Assembly (NCBI GenBank): GCA_016617855.1
Contig: JAECUM010004987.1
Coordinates: 35,001-99,000, forward strand
DNA length: 64,000 nucleotides
From: Megalonaias nervosa
Lineage: Eukaryota > Mollusca > Bivalvia > Unionida > Unionidae
Direction: 5' to 3'
In this document: positions 55,124 to 64,000 of the stretch, piece after piece
How positions within the stretch are numbered: the first letter of the stretch is position 1
How the letters are laid out: the number at the start of each line of letters is the position of its first letter
The notes under the pieces: model-generated
What the model was told of the DNA's origin: nothing
Seen by the model: the letters and a program-made list of their open reading frames with translations, nothing else
Databases searched by the model: none
Translations under genes and position numbers: made by a program

Positions 55124-55936
55124 TTAATCATCGAATTTGAAAATAAATCTGTCAAAGGTTGACGTTGACGTTGCTGTTTTCTTTATACCATCAGCTACAT
55201 CTGTTACTGATTGCGGATGAATTTTATGATATTTCCCAGCAGAATAAATTGACTTAAATTTTATTTCTTCGTTAGTCTCCAGATGTACTGAAATAACGGG
55301 TCTAGCAAATCGAGTACCACCAGTATCCCCACGTCGACTATTTTCTTTTCATGTAACTAAATCTAAATTTTCTAGACGATTGTCTGTCTTAATTTTATTT
55401 ATGTGATCAATAACCAAATTATTCGAAATCACACAATTAAAAATTTCATAAATAAAGCGATGAGATTGATAATGAACTTGATCAGTTTTAGTTCCACGTA
55501 CCATCACACCAAGATAGCCATCTTTTCTTAAATTTATTAATACTTTTTTAGTTTTCCTTTGTCGAATAATTCCGCGATCACTAGCCTCATATGAATGAAA
55601 CACAGGATGAGGTTGAAATTCGTTTTGCAACGATAAATTTTCAATATTATCATCATTAATCGAATTGTTTGCTCTATATACTCTTTGTCCTTCTGGAGTA
55701 CCTCCACAGAACAAAGTATAAATAAAATCTTTTCTAAATATTTCAACTCTTTCTGTATTATCTCCTTTTATTAAGATTTTAATTCCAGCTGGAGTTGCTT
55801 TTCCGAAAATTTTTTGCTATTTTACGTGAATAACCGAACCTAACATGTTTCCAGTATATAAGTTGTACTTTGGATGTACATGATATTCTTCCTGCTCATT
55901 TGCTGTCAGTCTTATATATATCAAATTTTCTGACAT
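55124..55936 (-). pseudogene. HNH endonuclease (NUMOD-type), inner element
   Basis: About 270 codons in one frame from ATG 55936 (MSENLIYIRLTANEQEEYHV), interrupted by an in-frame TAG near 55820 and a TGA at 55349-55351. The middle has HPVFHSYEASDRGIIRQRKT, a NUMOD4-like entry, then QSHRFIYEIFNCVISNNLVI running into DHINKIKTDNRLENLDLVT, the HNH core with the D-H and N pairs. The tail (KSIYSAGKYHKIHPQ, ADGIKKTATS) looks like a NUMOD1-type helix-turn-helix. Homing-type nucleases of phage and giant viruses have this architecture. It stands back to back with the PolB gene, as does its homologue at 37850-38690 beside another large gene. Role (homing, replication or host-genome cutting) unknown. 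Confidence 0.75.
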
Positions 55937-56019
55937 TATATTATATAGCATTTTTATATCTCTAATTGAAAAATACATAAAAAAAATCCATTAAATATAA
56001 AAATACTATATATAATATA

Positions 56020-59000
56020 ATGTTAAAATTGCGTGATATTGCCAGAAAGGGTCTCATAAAAGCAGAAAAAATTGCTACGTCATTTTCTACTATGATAAAA
56101 GTTACAAATTTGATAATCAAAATGTTTTTGCAAATTTTAACTCAACAAATTTATTTCATCTTTTGCAACCAGTTATATCAAAAGAACTTGCAACTCACAA
56201 AAGTATCAAACTAATAGTACAGTATCATGTGATTTTATCAAAGTTACAAGCGATTGAAAAAGATATAATTGATTTAATTTTTGAGAATATAAATTTCGAC
56301 AGCGAAATTTCCGAGACATATTTAACAGCTAAATCACGAAAAATATTAGTTGGAACAAATATTGCTACAGTTGCCGATGAAATACACCAAGAAATAAATA
56401 AAACATTGGAGGAATTTACTGCATCAGGATCAGGTTGGTAATTTGAAATGATAAAATAAGTTTTATTTCACACAACGAAATATAACGCACTTTGTGGTAG
56501 TTCTTACTTTGATCTCCCTAAAAAAATTAAAAAAAACAATGTTGTATAAATGTCAAAAACAATGATAACGAATGTATTCGTTTGGCAATTTTATCTGCTA
56601 GACATCCTCAGAGTGACCACAGCGATCGGTTTGAAAAATATCCGCTGTACAAAGACGAGCTAAATTTTAGTGGAATAATTTATCCTGTAGCAGAAAATCA
56701 AATACCAAAGTTTGAAAAACAAAATAATATTTCTGTTAACGTGTTCGGACTAGATGATAAAGAAAATGTTTACCCGATATATCTCTCAGAAATGCTGGTC
56801 AATCAACTATAAATTTATTATTTTATAAAGGGCATTATTATTGGATAAAAAACTTTAACGGCTTAGTTGGCAGACGGTATAATAAAAATAAAAATAAGAA
56901 ATATTTCTGTTACAGATGTCTACAAGGTTTTTCTAAAGATGAAAAACTGCAAGAGTATCTCAAATACTGTGTCAATGTTCAAAGAATAACCATGCCAGGA
57001 GAAAAAGAACAAGTGTTAAAATTTAAAAATCATAATCATAAGCTAAGTATCCCGTTTGTGATTTATGCTGATTTTGAGTGTTTACATATTCCTGTGGTTG
57101 GTGCAGAAAATAATCCAAATAAATCAAGTACAAGAAAAATACAACAACATGTTCCTTGTGGAGCAGCTTATAAAGTAGTTTGTTGTGTTAATGACAATTT
57201 TTGAAGTTCAGTAAAGTTATACAGATGTAAAAACTATGAATATGAAAGTCAGGCCGTGTGGTTACTGAAAAATTTAATAAATGAAGTTAATAAAATTTCT
57301 AACAAATTATTCAAAACAGCTCCAATAAAAATAAAGTCCAAACAACAACTTGATTTTGATAATTCAGTTACTTGTCATATCTGTGAAAAACCTCAGTCTG
57401 AACAAAAAGTGCCCGATCACTGTCATCTGACCGGTCAATATCGCGGAGCAGCTCATAACGATTGCAATTTAAAATTTCATGCGCCAGATTTTATTCCTGT
57501 CGTCTTACATAACTTTCGTGGCCATGACAGTCATATCATTGCAGAGGCTTTTGGCAATGAAGAAATTAAATCTAAACTAAAATTAAATAATAAAATAAAA
57601 TGTATCCCAAACAATTTTGAAAAGTATATGTCAGTCACATTTGGAAAATTACGTTTCATTGACAGTCTGAAATTTATGGCAGCATCATTAGATGAGCTTG
57701 TAAAGGGTTTCAGCAATTTCAGTAATCTGAAAAGTTGCTTTGGTGAACATTACGTTGATCTGACAAAAAAGGTGTATTTCCGTATGAACATCTCGACGAT
57801 TGGAGCATGTTTGATGAAACTTCTCTGCCAGACAAAGACAAATTTTACTCACAACTAAAAATGAAAACATCACAGAGGACTAGTACAAATATGCACAAGA
57901 AATTTGGAATAAATTTAGTTGCAAAACATTTGGTGATTATCATGATTTATATTTGAAAACAGATGTATTATTACTAGCAGATGTTTTTGAAAGTTTTCGT
58001 GGAGTTAGTCATGAACAGTATGGATTAGATCCCTGCTGGTAGTATTCCGTCCCGGGATTGTCTTGGGACGCTCTGCTAAAAACAAGTAAGATAGAATTGG
58101 ATCTCCTGACAGATGTTGATATGTTTAATTTTATTGAAAAAGATATAAGAGGCCGGAATTAGTGTTATTACAAAAATATATGCTGTAGCTAATAATAAAT
58201 ATCTGAAAAATTATGATAAACATCTTCCATCAAGTTATATTATTTATCTAGACTGCGTCAATTTGTATGGATATGCAATGTCAGAGCCGATGCCGTGCAG
58301 TGGATTTCATTGGATAACTCCAGATCAATTTCTTAAAGAAACTGAAAAAGATTTACCAAAAGATGTTTCATATTTTGTTGAAGTTCATCTGGATTATCCT
58401 AGTTCGTTACATGATCTACATAACGACTATCCATTTTCTGCAGAGTCGATGATAATAGATTATAGTTTATTATCACCTGAACAAAGAGCAATGACAACTG
58501 TAAAAAATTCGATTGTTAATAAGCTAGTTCCAAATTTGCTAAATAAAAGAAATTACGTGATACATTACAAAAATTTAAAACAAGCAGTAGATGCTGGACT
58601 AATTCTGAGAAAAGTCCATGGCGTGCTAAAATTTAATCAACTGTGGCGGATGTCAAATTATATTGATTTAAATACGAAACGTCGTGCTGTGGCTAAAATT
58701 GAATTTGAGAAAAACGTTTTCAAGTTAATGAACAACTCGGTGTTCGGTAAGAGAATGGAGAATATTCGAAGGAGGGTAAACATTGAGATTTTAAACGATA
58801 TAAATCGCAGAAATAAATTAATTAATGATGATGGTTTTGTTAGTATGAAAATATTTAATTAAAATCTTGTTGCTATACAACGACGAAAGACAAATTTAAA
58901 GTTAAATAAACCGATTTATGTTGGTGCAGCTGTACTTCATATATCAAAGTGGTTGATGTACGATTTTCACTACAATTTTACCAAAAAGCAGTGGCCAGAT

Positions 59001-59515
59001 TCGGAGTTGTTACTTATTGATACAGATTCGCTAGTTTATAATATAATATGTAAAGGCGTATATCAGGATATCTATAAATACCGTGACCTATTTGATTTAT
59101 CGGATCATCCAGAAAGTAGTGGATTTCATGATGATGCAAATAAAAAAGTTCTTGGCAAAATGAAAGATGAATTTATATTTGTGCAAGTTAAGAAATTTGT
59201 CGGACTAAGAAGTAAAATGTACGCCATAATATTAGATGACAATAAACTAACAAAAAGCAAAAGGTATTCCTCGTGGATATGTGAAAAAATGTATGAAATT
59301 TGATGATTTTAAAGCAGCATTAAATAGCTCCACTAATTTTATTTAAACAAATGTTATCAGAACAAAATCATCACAATCTTGAAAAAGATACTATTATTAA
59401 ACGCGAATTAAGCAATTTTGACGATAAGAGACACTGTAAGGATAAAATTAATACACTAGCTATTGGGCATTATGCAAGTACCAGCAATGACATATTTAAT
59501 ATCATCTTTAATTAA
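56020..59515 (+). pseudogene. polB: protein-primed family B DNA polymerase
   Basis: Spans about 1150 codons in many frames. The N-terminal extension (LRDIARKGLIKAEKIATSFS; IHQEINKTLEEFTASGSGW) is of the Polinton kind, followed by a Cys-rich finger (KYFCYRCLQGFSKDE). Exonuclease motif: FVIYADFECL. A second Cys/His cluster (CHICEKP...VPDHCHLTGQYRGA) and HNFRGHDSHII follow. Polymerase motif A is YLDCVNLYGYAMSEP (about 58250), motif B KLMNNSVFGKRMEN (about 58725), motif C LLIDTDSLVYNI (about 59010). Tail: REL...FDDKRHCKDKINTLAIGHYA, ending 59515. At least nine stops or shifts, the worst in 57870-58160. This enzyme replicates Polinton DNA from terminal-protein primers. The N-terminal section could hold the terminal protein. 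Confidence 0.92.
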
Positions 59516-59536
59516 TTTTGTCTAAACTTTAAAATA

Positions 59537-59986
59537 ATGTTCGAAAATTTAACATTAGTCGATGGAGTTAATAACAAAATCAAAAAGATAATGGTTAATA
59601 ACCAGCAATTATCATTTGCATTTAATGATGAAATTTCAGGTATTTGTTTTAGTAAATTTGATAGAATTAAACTCTCGCTTATCAAATCAGATGACAGTAA
59701 ATATTTTGATTATCTTGAAAATTTGCGAGACGAGCTTATATTGAAATACAATAACCTTTTCAATCCGATCAGCCAGCAACAATACACAAAACTTAATATC
59801 GACTTAGACCGGTCAAAAAGTTTTGTAAAAGGTAGTAAGTATCTTCTCAGTAAGATTGCAATGAAAGAGTTATTTGAATGTCATCGAAAAGTAAGCGGAA
59901 GAATTAAATTTTATTTGTACAAGCATGACAATAAATTATTTTTAATAGCAAATGTTGAAAAATTATTTATTGGCAATGAAATATAA
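59537..59986 (+). CDS. hypothetical protein, 149 codons
   Basis: Intact ORF from ATG 59537, 22 bp after PolB: MFENLTLVDGVNNKIKKIMV, QQLSFAFNDEISGICFSKFD, YTKLNIDLDRSKSFVKGSKY. Mixed alpha/beta look, lysine-rich, no cysteines except two; no domain recognised. Its position next to PolB and its intact frame suggest a replication-linked protein (single-strand DNA binding would fit, but nothing in the sequence shows it). Confidence 0.55.
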   Translation: MFENLTLVDGVNNKIKKIMVNNQQLSFAFNDEISGICFSKFDRIKLSLIKSDDSKYFDYLENLRDELILKYNNLFNPISQQQYTKLNIDLDRSKSFVKGSKYLLSKIAMKELFECHRKVSGRIKFYLYKHDNKLFLIANVEKLFIGNEI

Positions 59987-59989
59987 CTC

Positions 59990-60430
59990 TGTCTACCTTG
60001 TTTGTGTTTTTAAAGGGAGATAATAGTGTCTTCCAGTTAGTGTAAAACGTCCGTGGTTATCGAACAGAGTATATAGTGATAAGGTATATACAAACCCATT
60101 TGATGTATGTCATCTTCATCAAATCGTTCAGTAATTGATAAAAATCAGCTGGTATGAAACACCACTGTCTGTCGGTGATGTATAAAGCGCCGTATCAACG
60201 ATTTCGTTTTATGTACAATCTGACTTGTAATGTATAAGCCGCCGTATCAGTCATTTCGTTTTATGTACAAACGGTAATATTTTTTAACCAAAGCAGATGT
60301 AAAAAATCATAGATTTCTCGATACATTTTATAATAACATTTTTTAAAATCAAAAATATAATGCTAATCTCATAGGAATTTCCTGTTAGGTAACTATATAA
60401 TAATTTCTCAAACGTATATTTATAACCGAA
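59990..60430. other. non-coding, short tandem repeat
   Basis: Two 57-bp units (about 60177-60233 and 60234-60290) share GTATAA.CGCCGTATCA and ATTTCGTTTTATGTACAA. No gene. Confidence 0.6.
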
Positions 60431-60431
60431 T

Positions 60432-60690
60432 GTTATGGCTCAGTGCTAGAATGTTGGAGTCTCGTACTGGGGTCTGTGGTTCGGTTCCCGTGACAGACAT
60501 AATCGACGGGGATATATTATGCCATTTTCTTAAGATAATTGGGGGTCCGGAGAAATCCTCGAAATTCAATAGAAAAATACACTCTCCTACCATGTCACCA
60601 CGTGGTGGGTGTACTTTTGCACTCCCCGGGGTTGATTATTGTGGAACAGTGTACAAAATCTGTTGGACGTAGATAAGGCCCCCGTTTGTG
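60432..60690 (+). mobile_element. tRNA-derived SINE inside the Polinton
   Basis: A-box TATGGCTCAGTGCTAGAATG and, 35 bases on, a B-box-like GGTTCGGTTCC, at the spacing of a tRNA head. The body has TTAAGATAATTGGGGGTCCG and ends near TGTGTATCTGCTG. It differs from the SINEs at 28-29 kb. Its presence shows that the Polinton has been resident long enough to be hit. Confidence 0.65.
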
Positions 60691-60969
60691 TATCTGCTGT
60701 CCTTAATTAAGTTTATATGTGACTGTACCGTCCCTAATTAAGTTCATAATTAAGATTTTATGTACTCACTCAACTTGCTAGAATGTCGTTTGGCAATCTA
60801 GGAGTTCACAAGGGGGTTGTGCTGTCCTTAATTAAGTTTATAATCAAGATTATGTGTTGTGCAGTCCTTATATATAATGCTGTAAATATGCTATAATTAT
60901 GCGTTTTTGCCGTCTACAAAAACAGTCCTCTATGAGGACTATTATTTTATTTTCATTGTTTTAAACAAA
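60691..60969. other. non-coding with repeated TTAATTAAGTT and a hairpin
   Basis: Three copies of a (C)CTTAATTAAGTT.ATA word (about 60701, 60742, 60827). A perfect 7-bp hairpin, AGTCCTC TAT GAGGACT, at about 60924-60940 lies just past the stop of the minus-strand TIR gene and could act as its 3' structure. Confidence 0.5.
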
Positions 60970-61414
60970 TATTTATAGTAGTAGATGTTTAGAAATATCA
61001 TTATCAAATAAAGCATCAACCATGTTGTCAATAAATGTCACTGGATCATCTGCCCAACCTCTTATTCTCTCATCATTTTCAGTTGCGAATAACCATACTG
61101 ATCCATGCTTGCTCGATAAATGATAACCAACCTTTTTAATACAATCGCTTATTATTTTAGGTGTTATTCCAGTATATTTTGAAGCTAATTTTATTGATTT
61201 AAATCTTCTAGAAAATCTATCTTTTAGGTTAAATCCGACATTTTTAATCGGATTATAATATTCCATACTATATTATATTTTATTGTTTAAATAGAAATAA
61301 ATCTAGAGGTCCGGGAACCTCTTTCCACCTCTCCAAATTTGGGAGGGGGTGGGGGTCTCTGGTCTAGGATTCTCTTTTGGCTTCAAAACATCATATCCTT
61401 ATACTACTACTACT
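60970..61414 (-). repeat. right terminal inverted repeat
   Basis: Reverse complement of 43758-44197. The outer end is AGTAGTAGTAGTATAAGG in inward sense, with three more AGT triplets than the left. A C-rich/G-rich patch (about 61340-61360) with TCTAGAGGTCC lies within. Confidence 0.9.
60973..61266 (-). CDS. TIR-encoded helix-turn-helix-like protein
   Basis: An intact 97-codon ORF wholly inside the right TIR, transcribed inward, with a broken twin in the left TIR. Residues 25-62 read SIKLASKYTGITPKIISDCI, then HLSSKHGSVWLFA: an S-I-x-x-A-x-x-x-T-G-I-x-x-x-x-I-x-x-C pattern with a terminal W-x-F, which resembles the NUMOD1/IENR helix-turn-helix of phage-type homing nucleases, here without a nuclease. 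The last 30 residues (DDPVTFIDNMVDALFDNDIS) are acidic. Possible role: binding element ends or regulating early expression. Similarity is by eye. Confidence 0.6.
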   Translation of the reverse strand: MEYYNPIKNVGFNLKDRFSRRFKSIKLASKYTGITPKIISDCIKKVGYHLSSKHGSVWLFATENDERIRGWADDPVTFIDNMVDALFDNDISKHLLL

Positions 61415-61689
61415 ACCGGGTCTACGTCGTTTAAATTATAATTCGTTCCAGTTAGAAACTGTATTATTTATATCAATTATTTATCGCGGTGCTCATCATT
61501 GTGTTAAACATCCAATATCAGATTTTTTGCGCACGAGTTAGGTATAGTGTTTTTTTTCTATCTTCAAATCAGCTATAAACAAACGTCATATTATCGGTAC
61601 CATTCTTAGTGTCTTTATTAGAATCTGACCACAACTCGGTTCATCTTGTTACAATGACAATTACATCCAGTTCACTACCGGAAGGTATA
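61415..61689. other. non-coding flank
   Basis: I tested it in all frames as the missing half of the outer capsid gene and found no resemblance. Otherwise nothing. Confidence 0.5.
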
Positions 61690-62520
61690 TAAACGTAAGA
61701 ATATTTTGGAACCCTGATTATCCGGACCAGTATGAAATTCATGTTATCTAAGGAAAACAAGTCTGGTCCTGAAGAGAGGGATTATGCAAGATAGATAAAG
61801 GTTGAGAACTGGAGAGGAATGGTTACGACCACTGAGTGAGCAACCAATAAAGAGATGATGAGTGGATTAACGACTCCATAAATGACAGGGAGAGTGTGGC
61901 AGACATGAAGCGACAAGCCAAAGACTACATGGAAGCCATATAAAGGAAAGGGCTACCTGGAAAGCACAAGGTCTGGTATGACCAGCATGGTATTCTACCA
62001 AGAATACTTTGGCCACTTCTAGTATATACTAAGTTCGATTGATATCCGAAGAGAGTGTTCAATACATATCTAAGACGATGGCTATAGGTACCAATGAGCT
62101 TCAGCAGTATCGGCTTGTACATTAGCAGTAGAAAACTTCAGTTAAATCTATCATCCGTGAGAGAGGAGTTCAAGGTGAGTAAGGTCAGGCAGGTGATAAT
62201 ATTGACAGTCAGTGGAAATGAGAGGGTGTGAGAAGGTGTAGTAGGGGCAAGGGTGCGTGGGAAGTGGGATGCAGCAACGGCAGCTGAAGAGGCAGAATCT
62301 AGAGTGCTACACAGCGATATGGTAGGCTCAGTAGCAACTGAAAGGTTTAGGACTGGGAAGTCTGAAAAGACATACATACACGGCAAACAGCAAGCATCCA
62401 GGAGAAGTGTTCCATACTCCAGAAAGATGACATCTTGCAGAAGAAAAAGACAGGCAAATCAACTCTGTCAGCATGAGGAAGCAGGGAGATTGGCTAAGAT
62501 ATGAATGTGTAAGGTGCATA
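61690..62520 (+). pseudogene. LINE ORF2 C-terminal remnant
   Basis: Broken plus-strand frames show a non-LTR retrotransposon protein after its RT core: GLPGKHKVWYDQHGILPRIL, WPLLVYTKFD, FNTYLRRWL, SIGLYISSRKLQLNLSSVRE, then after a stop VRGKWDAATAAEEAESRVLH and GSVATERFRTG. The W-P-L-L-x-Y and F-L-R-R-W-L words are typical of the thumb region of invertebrate LINEs. Several stops; no 5' region. Confidence 0.65.
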
Positions 62521-63080
62521 AAACTGTCCTAGGTTGACATTTGGGAGCTGATGCCCCAAACAGTCAGCTTCCTTAAGGTTGCATGATGCTTGCATGCCAT
62601 TTGTATTGAATTTAGTGCTAGAAAAGACTGATTTACAAGTTGGAAAAGTCTTCAAGAGAGTTGGTACATAAAATGAATATTTGTAAGAAATTTAGAATCT
62701 GAAAGGGTTTCTTAATATCATCCATCGAATTATATTTGACTGCATGATAGTTCTTGCAAGTCGCTTTATTATGCTTGCATGATTCTGTTGGAATTCAATC
62801 CTAGGAAGAGTGATGTAAATGTAGCAAAGGTTTTGGGTGGAGTTGTTGCAAGAAATAAATATATGGAAGATACTACAAGTCTAAAGAGATTGTTACTATT
62901 GCCTAGTAGGGTTATATTTCACCCCTATAGCGGTTATTCCAGGTTGTTATATGATGATTACTTGCCATCTGTGAGACTTTAGTCGTAGAAATACTGATTT
63001 AAAGATAGGAGAGGACATGAAGAAGGTTGATGAATGAAATATTTGGAAAATACGTAACACTTAAATGGTTTGTTAATGTT
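62521..63080. other. non-coding, diverged repeat
   Basis: Recurrent words (CTAGAAAAGACTGATTTA / CTATAAAGACTGATTTAAA; AGGGTTATATTTCACA) link this stretch to the 61-bp array that follows. The 67-codon frame at 62779 is not supported. Confidence 0.45.
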
Positions 63081-63086
63081 GTCCCG

Positions 63087-63270
63087 TAGGGTTATATTTT
63101 ACAAGTATGAGGGTTGTTGTAAATTGTAGTATGATGTCTAAATTTCCGTAGGGTTATAATTCACAAGTGTGAAGGTTGTTGTAAATTGTAGTATGATGTC
63201 TAAATTTCAGTAGGGTTATAATTCACAAGTATGAAGGTTGTTGTAAATTGTAGTATGATGTATACATTCA
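63087..63270 (+). repeat. 61-bp minisatellite, 3 copies
   Basis: Unit GTAGGGTTATAATTCACAAG followed by TATGAAGGTTGTTGTAAATT and GTAGTATGATGTCTAAATTTC; three copies, nearly identical. Confidence 0.85.
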
Positions 63271-63299
63271 ATTTTTGGGAATTTAGTCCTATAAAGACT

Positions 63300-63946
63300 G
63301 ATTTAAATGAAGGAAATATTTCTTTATTGGTAGTGCTCGATTCTGTCCTGGTCTGTGTGCCCATCGACATTTCACAATTAATGGTTTTAGTACTCCAGTA
63401 ATTCGTGGAAATTCTATGGATGGCAAGTATGCCGCTCTTATCTATTTCTTGTCCTGAAGCTTGACTAACTGAATGACTTTGTTCCTTTTTCACATTTTTT
63501 GTTTTTTTTTCTAGTGTTTGTTCGGTTGTATTTGATTTCTGCATTGCCTCTTTTCCCCGATGTGTTGTGGGTTTGAGTTCTTCTTTCAAATACACATTCT
63601 CTGACTTTGAATGTTCTAATTTTTCTTTCAGTTGTTCCTTTTTAAACGCTAAAGATTCGATCCTTTCTTGGAATTCCGTCGTCTTATCATGCATCTGTGG
63701 CACCAGTTCTCTTTTCAACTCTATATTCATATTGGCAAATAGGTCAGACACAATTTCTGACACCACCTCTCCTACTTCGCACTTGTAACCAATAAGTTCA
63801 TGTCACCCTTTGTAAAAGTACCTTTCATGGCTGATGTAATATCCAGCAAATCTTTCTGAATTATGTAAACACCACTCAGTTCCTCAGGGACCATAATTAA
63901 ACTCTGGGTCTTGTATTACACTGGATTGTGAGTTATTGCTTGACAT
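63300..63946 (-). pseudogene. LINE ORF1-like coiled-coil protein
   Basis: Minus strand. From ATG 63946 (MSSNNSQSSVIQDPEFNYGP) a stop and shift near 63890 and 63795 lead to VVSEIVSDLFANMNIELKRE, HDKTTEFQERIESLAFKKEQ and LKEKLEHSKSENVYLKEELK, a long coiled coil as in LINE ORF1-type proteins. The downstream part (KKTKNVKKEQSHSVSQASGQ) is basic and the end runs into repeats, so the C-terminus is not real. The companion ORF2 is not adjacent. A host coiled-coil gene is a less likely alternative. Confidence 0.45.
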
Positions 63947-64000
63947 GGTTTGGGAGTTTGAACTTTCTTTCCTTTGCCCCTGCAAGCTTGAATTGATGGT

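Larger units (their letters stand above)
43758..61414 (+). mobile_element. Polinton/Maverick element, nearly complete
   Basis: 17.7 kb bounded by inverted repeats (left 43758-44197, right 60970-61414) that begin AGTATAAGGATATGA; the right end has additional AGT triplets, giving the AG...CT ends usual for Polintons. It encodes packaging ATPase, coiled-coil protein, penton, major capsid, small virion proteins, protease, PLA2, retroviral-type integrase and protein-primed PolB, the full Polinton core. Fibre and an unknown gene on the minus strand fill the left arm. A SINE sits at 60432-60690. I found no 6-bp target duplication (left flank TACATT, right flank ACCGGG), so one end may have been rearranged after insertion. 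Confidence 0.93.

Noticed and set aside
43758..61414. Alternative genetic code (reassigned stop codons) as the reason for in-frame stops in the Polinton
   Set aside because: TAA, TAG and TGA all occur, and frameshifts are as common as stops; reassignment cannot explain shifts. Ordinary decay fits.
61415..61700. Continuation of the outer Polinton capsid gene to the right of the inner element
   Set aside because: All three minus-strand frames were read; none resembles the N-terminal capsid half, and no target duplication links the flanks.
63200..63330. C-terminal part of the 188-codon minus-strand frame
   Set aside because: It runs into the 61-bp minisatellite and related repeats, so only the upstream coiled-coil part is kept.

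Overview
The window looks like an intergenic, repeat-rich piece of an invertebrate animal genome, most likely a mollusc and perhaps a cephalopod. That guess rests on the mix of tRNA-derived SINEs, hAT and other DNA transposons, LINE and Penelope-like fragments, a Ty3/gypsy retrotransposon, Polinton/Maverick elements and very long AT, CT and CA microsatellites. There are no rRNA genes, intact tRNA genes or CRISPR arrays. The only credible host coding sequence is one 237-bp exon near 19.1 kb encoding the start of an LDL-receptor-type YWTD propeller.

Region by region. 1-30.4 kb is non-coding host DNA carrying: a 0.3-kb hAT-like MITE (2.5 kb); two near-identical 452-bp MITEs with GGCC-type inverted ends (4.5 and 7.8 kb) plus a diverged third copy (22.2 kb); a foldback-like structure with long inverted arms (8.8-13.3 kb); a 642-bp hAT element with a perfect 8-bp target duplication and a piece of transposase (15.4 kb); LINE and Penelope GIY-YIG fragments (20.8-21.7 kb); a 1.6-kb degenerate minisatellite (25-26.5 kb); and two SINEs (28.3 and 29.2 kb).

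30.4-37.6 kb is a Ty3/gypsy element on the minus strand: gag, protease, reverse transcriptase, RNase H and integrase, followed by a third ORF with two C2H2 zinc fingers. The left LTR is complete (923 bp, with an internal minisatellite). The right LTR stops after 185 bp, exactly where the minisatellite begins. Pol is damaged by two in-frame TGA codons and a frameshift.

37.8-43.76 kb is the remnant of one Polinton-like element: an HNH endonuclease, a large possible family B polymerase, two fibre-like gene copies, an adenovirus-type protease and a piece of capsid gene. From 43,758 to 61,414 a second, almost complete Polinton is bounded by about 440-bp terminal inverted repeats. It carries the packaging ATPase, coiled-coil protein, penton-like minor capsid, double-jelly-roll major capsid, small virion proteins, cysteine protease, zinc-ribbon, parvovirus-like PLA2, integrase with chromodomain, HNH endonuclease and protein-primed PolB. 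It also carries a phage-tail-fibre-like gene with a discoidin-like head, an unrecognised gene of about 565 codons, and a small HTH-like gene inside the inverted repeat. Nearly every larger gene carries stops or frameshifts, so this is a dead copy, but the full morphogenesis, replication and integration set is still legible.

61.4-64 kb holds a LINE ORF2 remnant, a 61-bp tandem repeat and a LINE ORF1-like coiled coil.

The most interesting material is in the Polintons: fibre genes with GG-x-MTG repeats in both elements, homologous HNH genes beside dissimilar polymerase genes in both, and an HTH-type gene carried in the terminal repeat.
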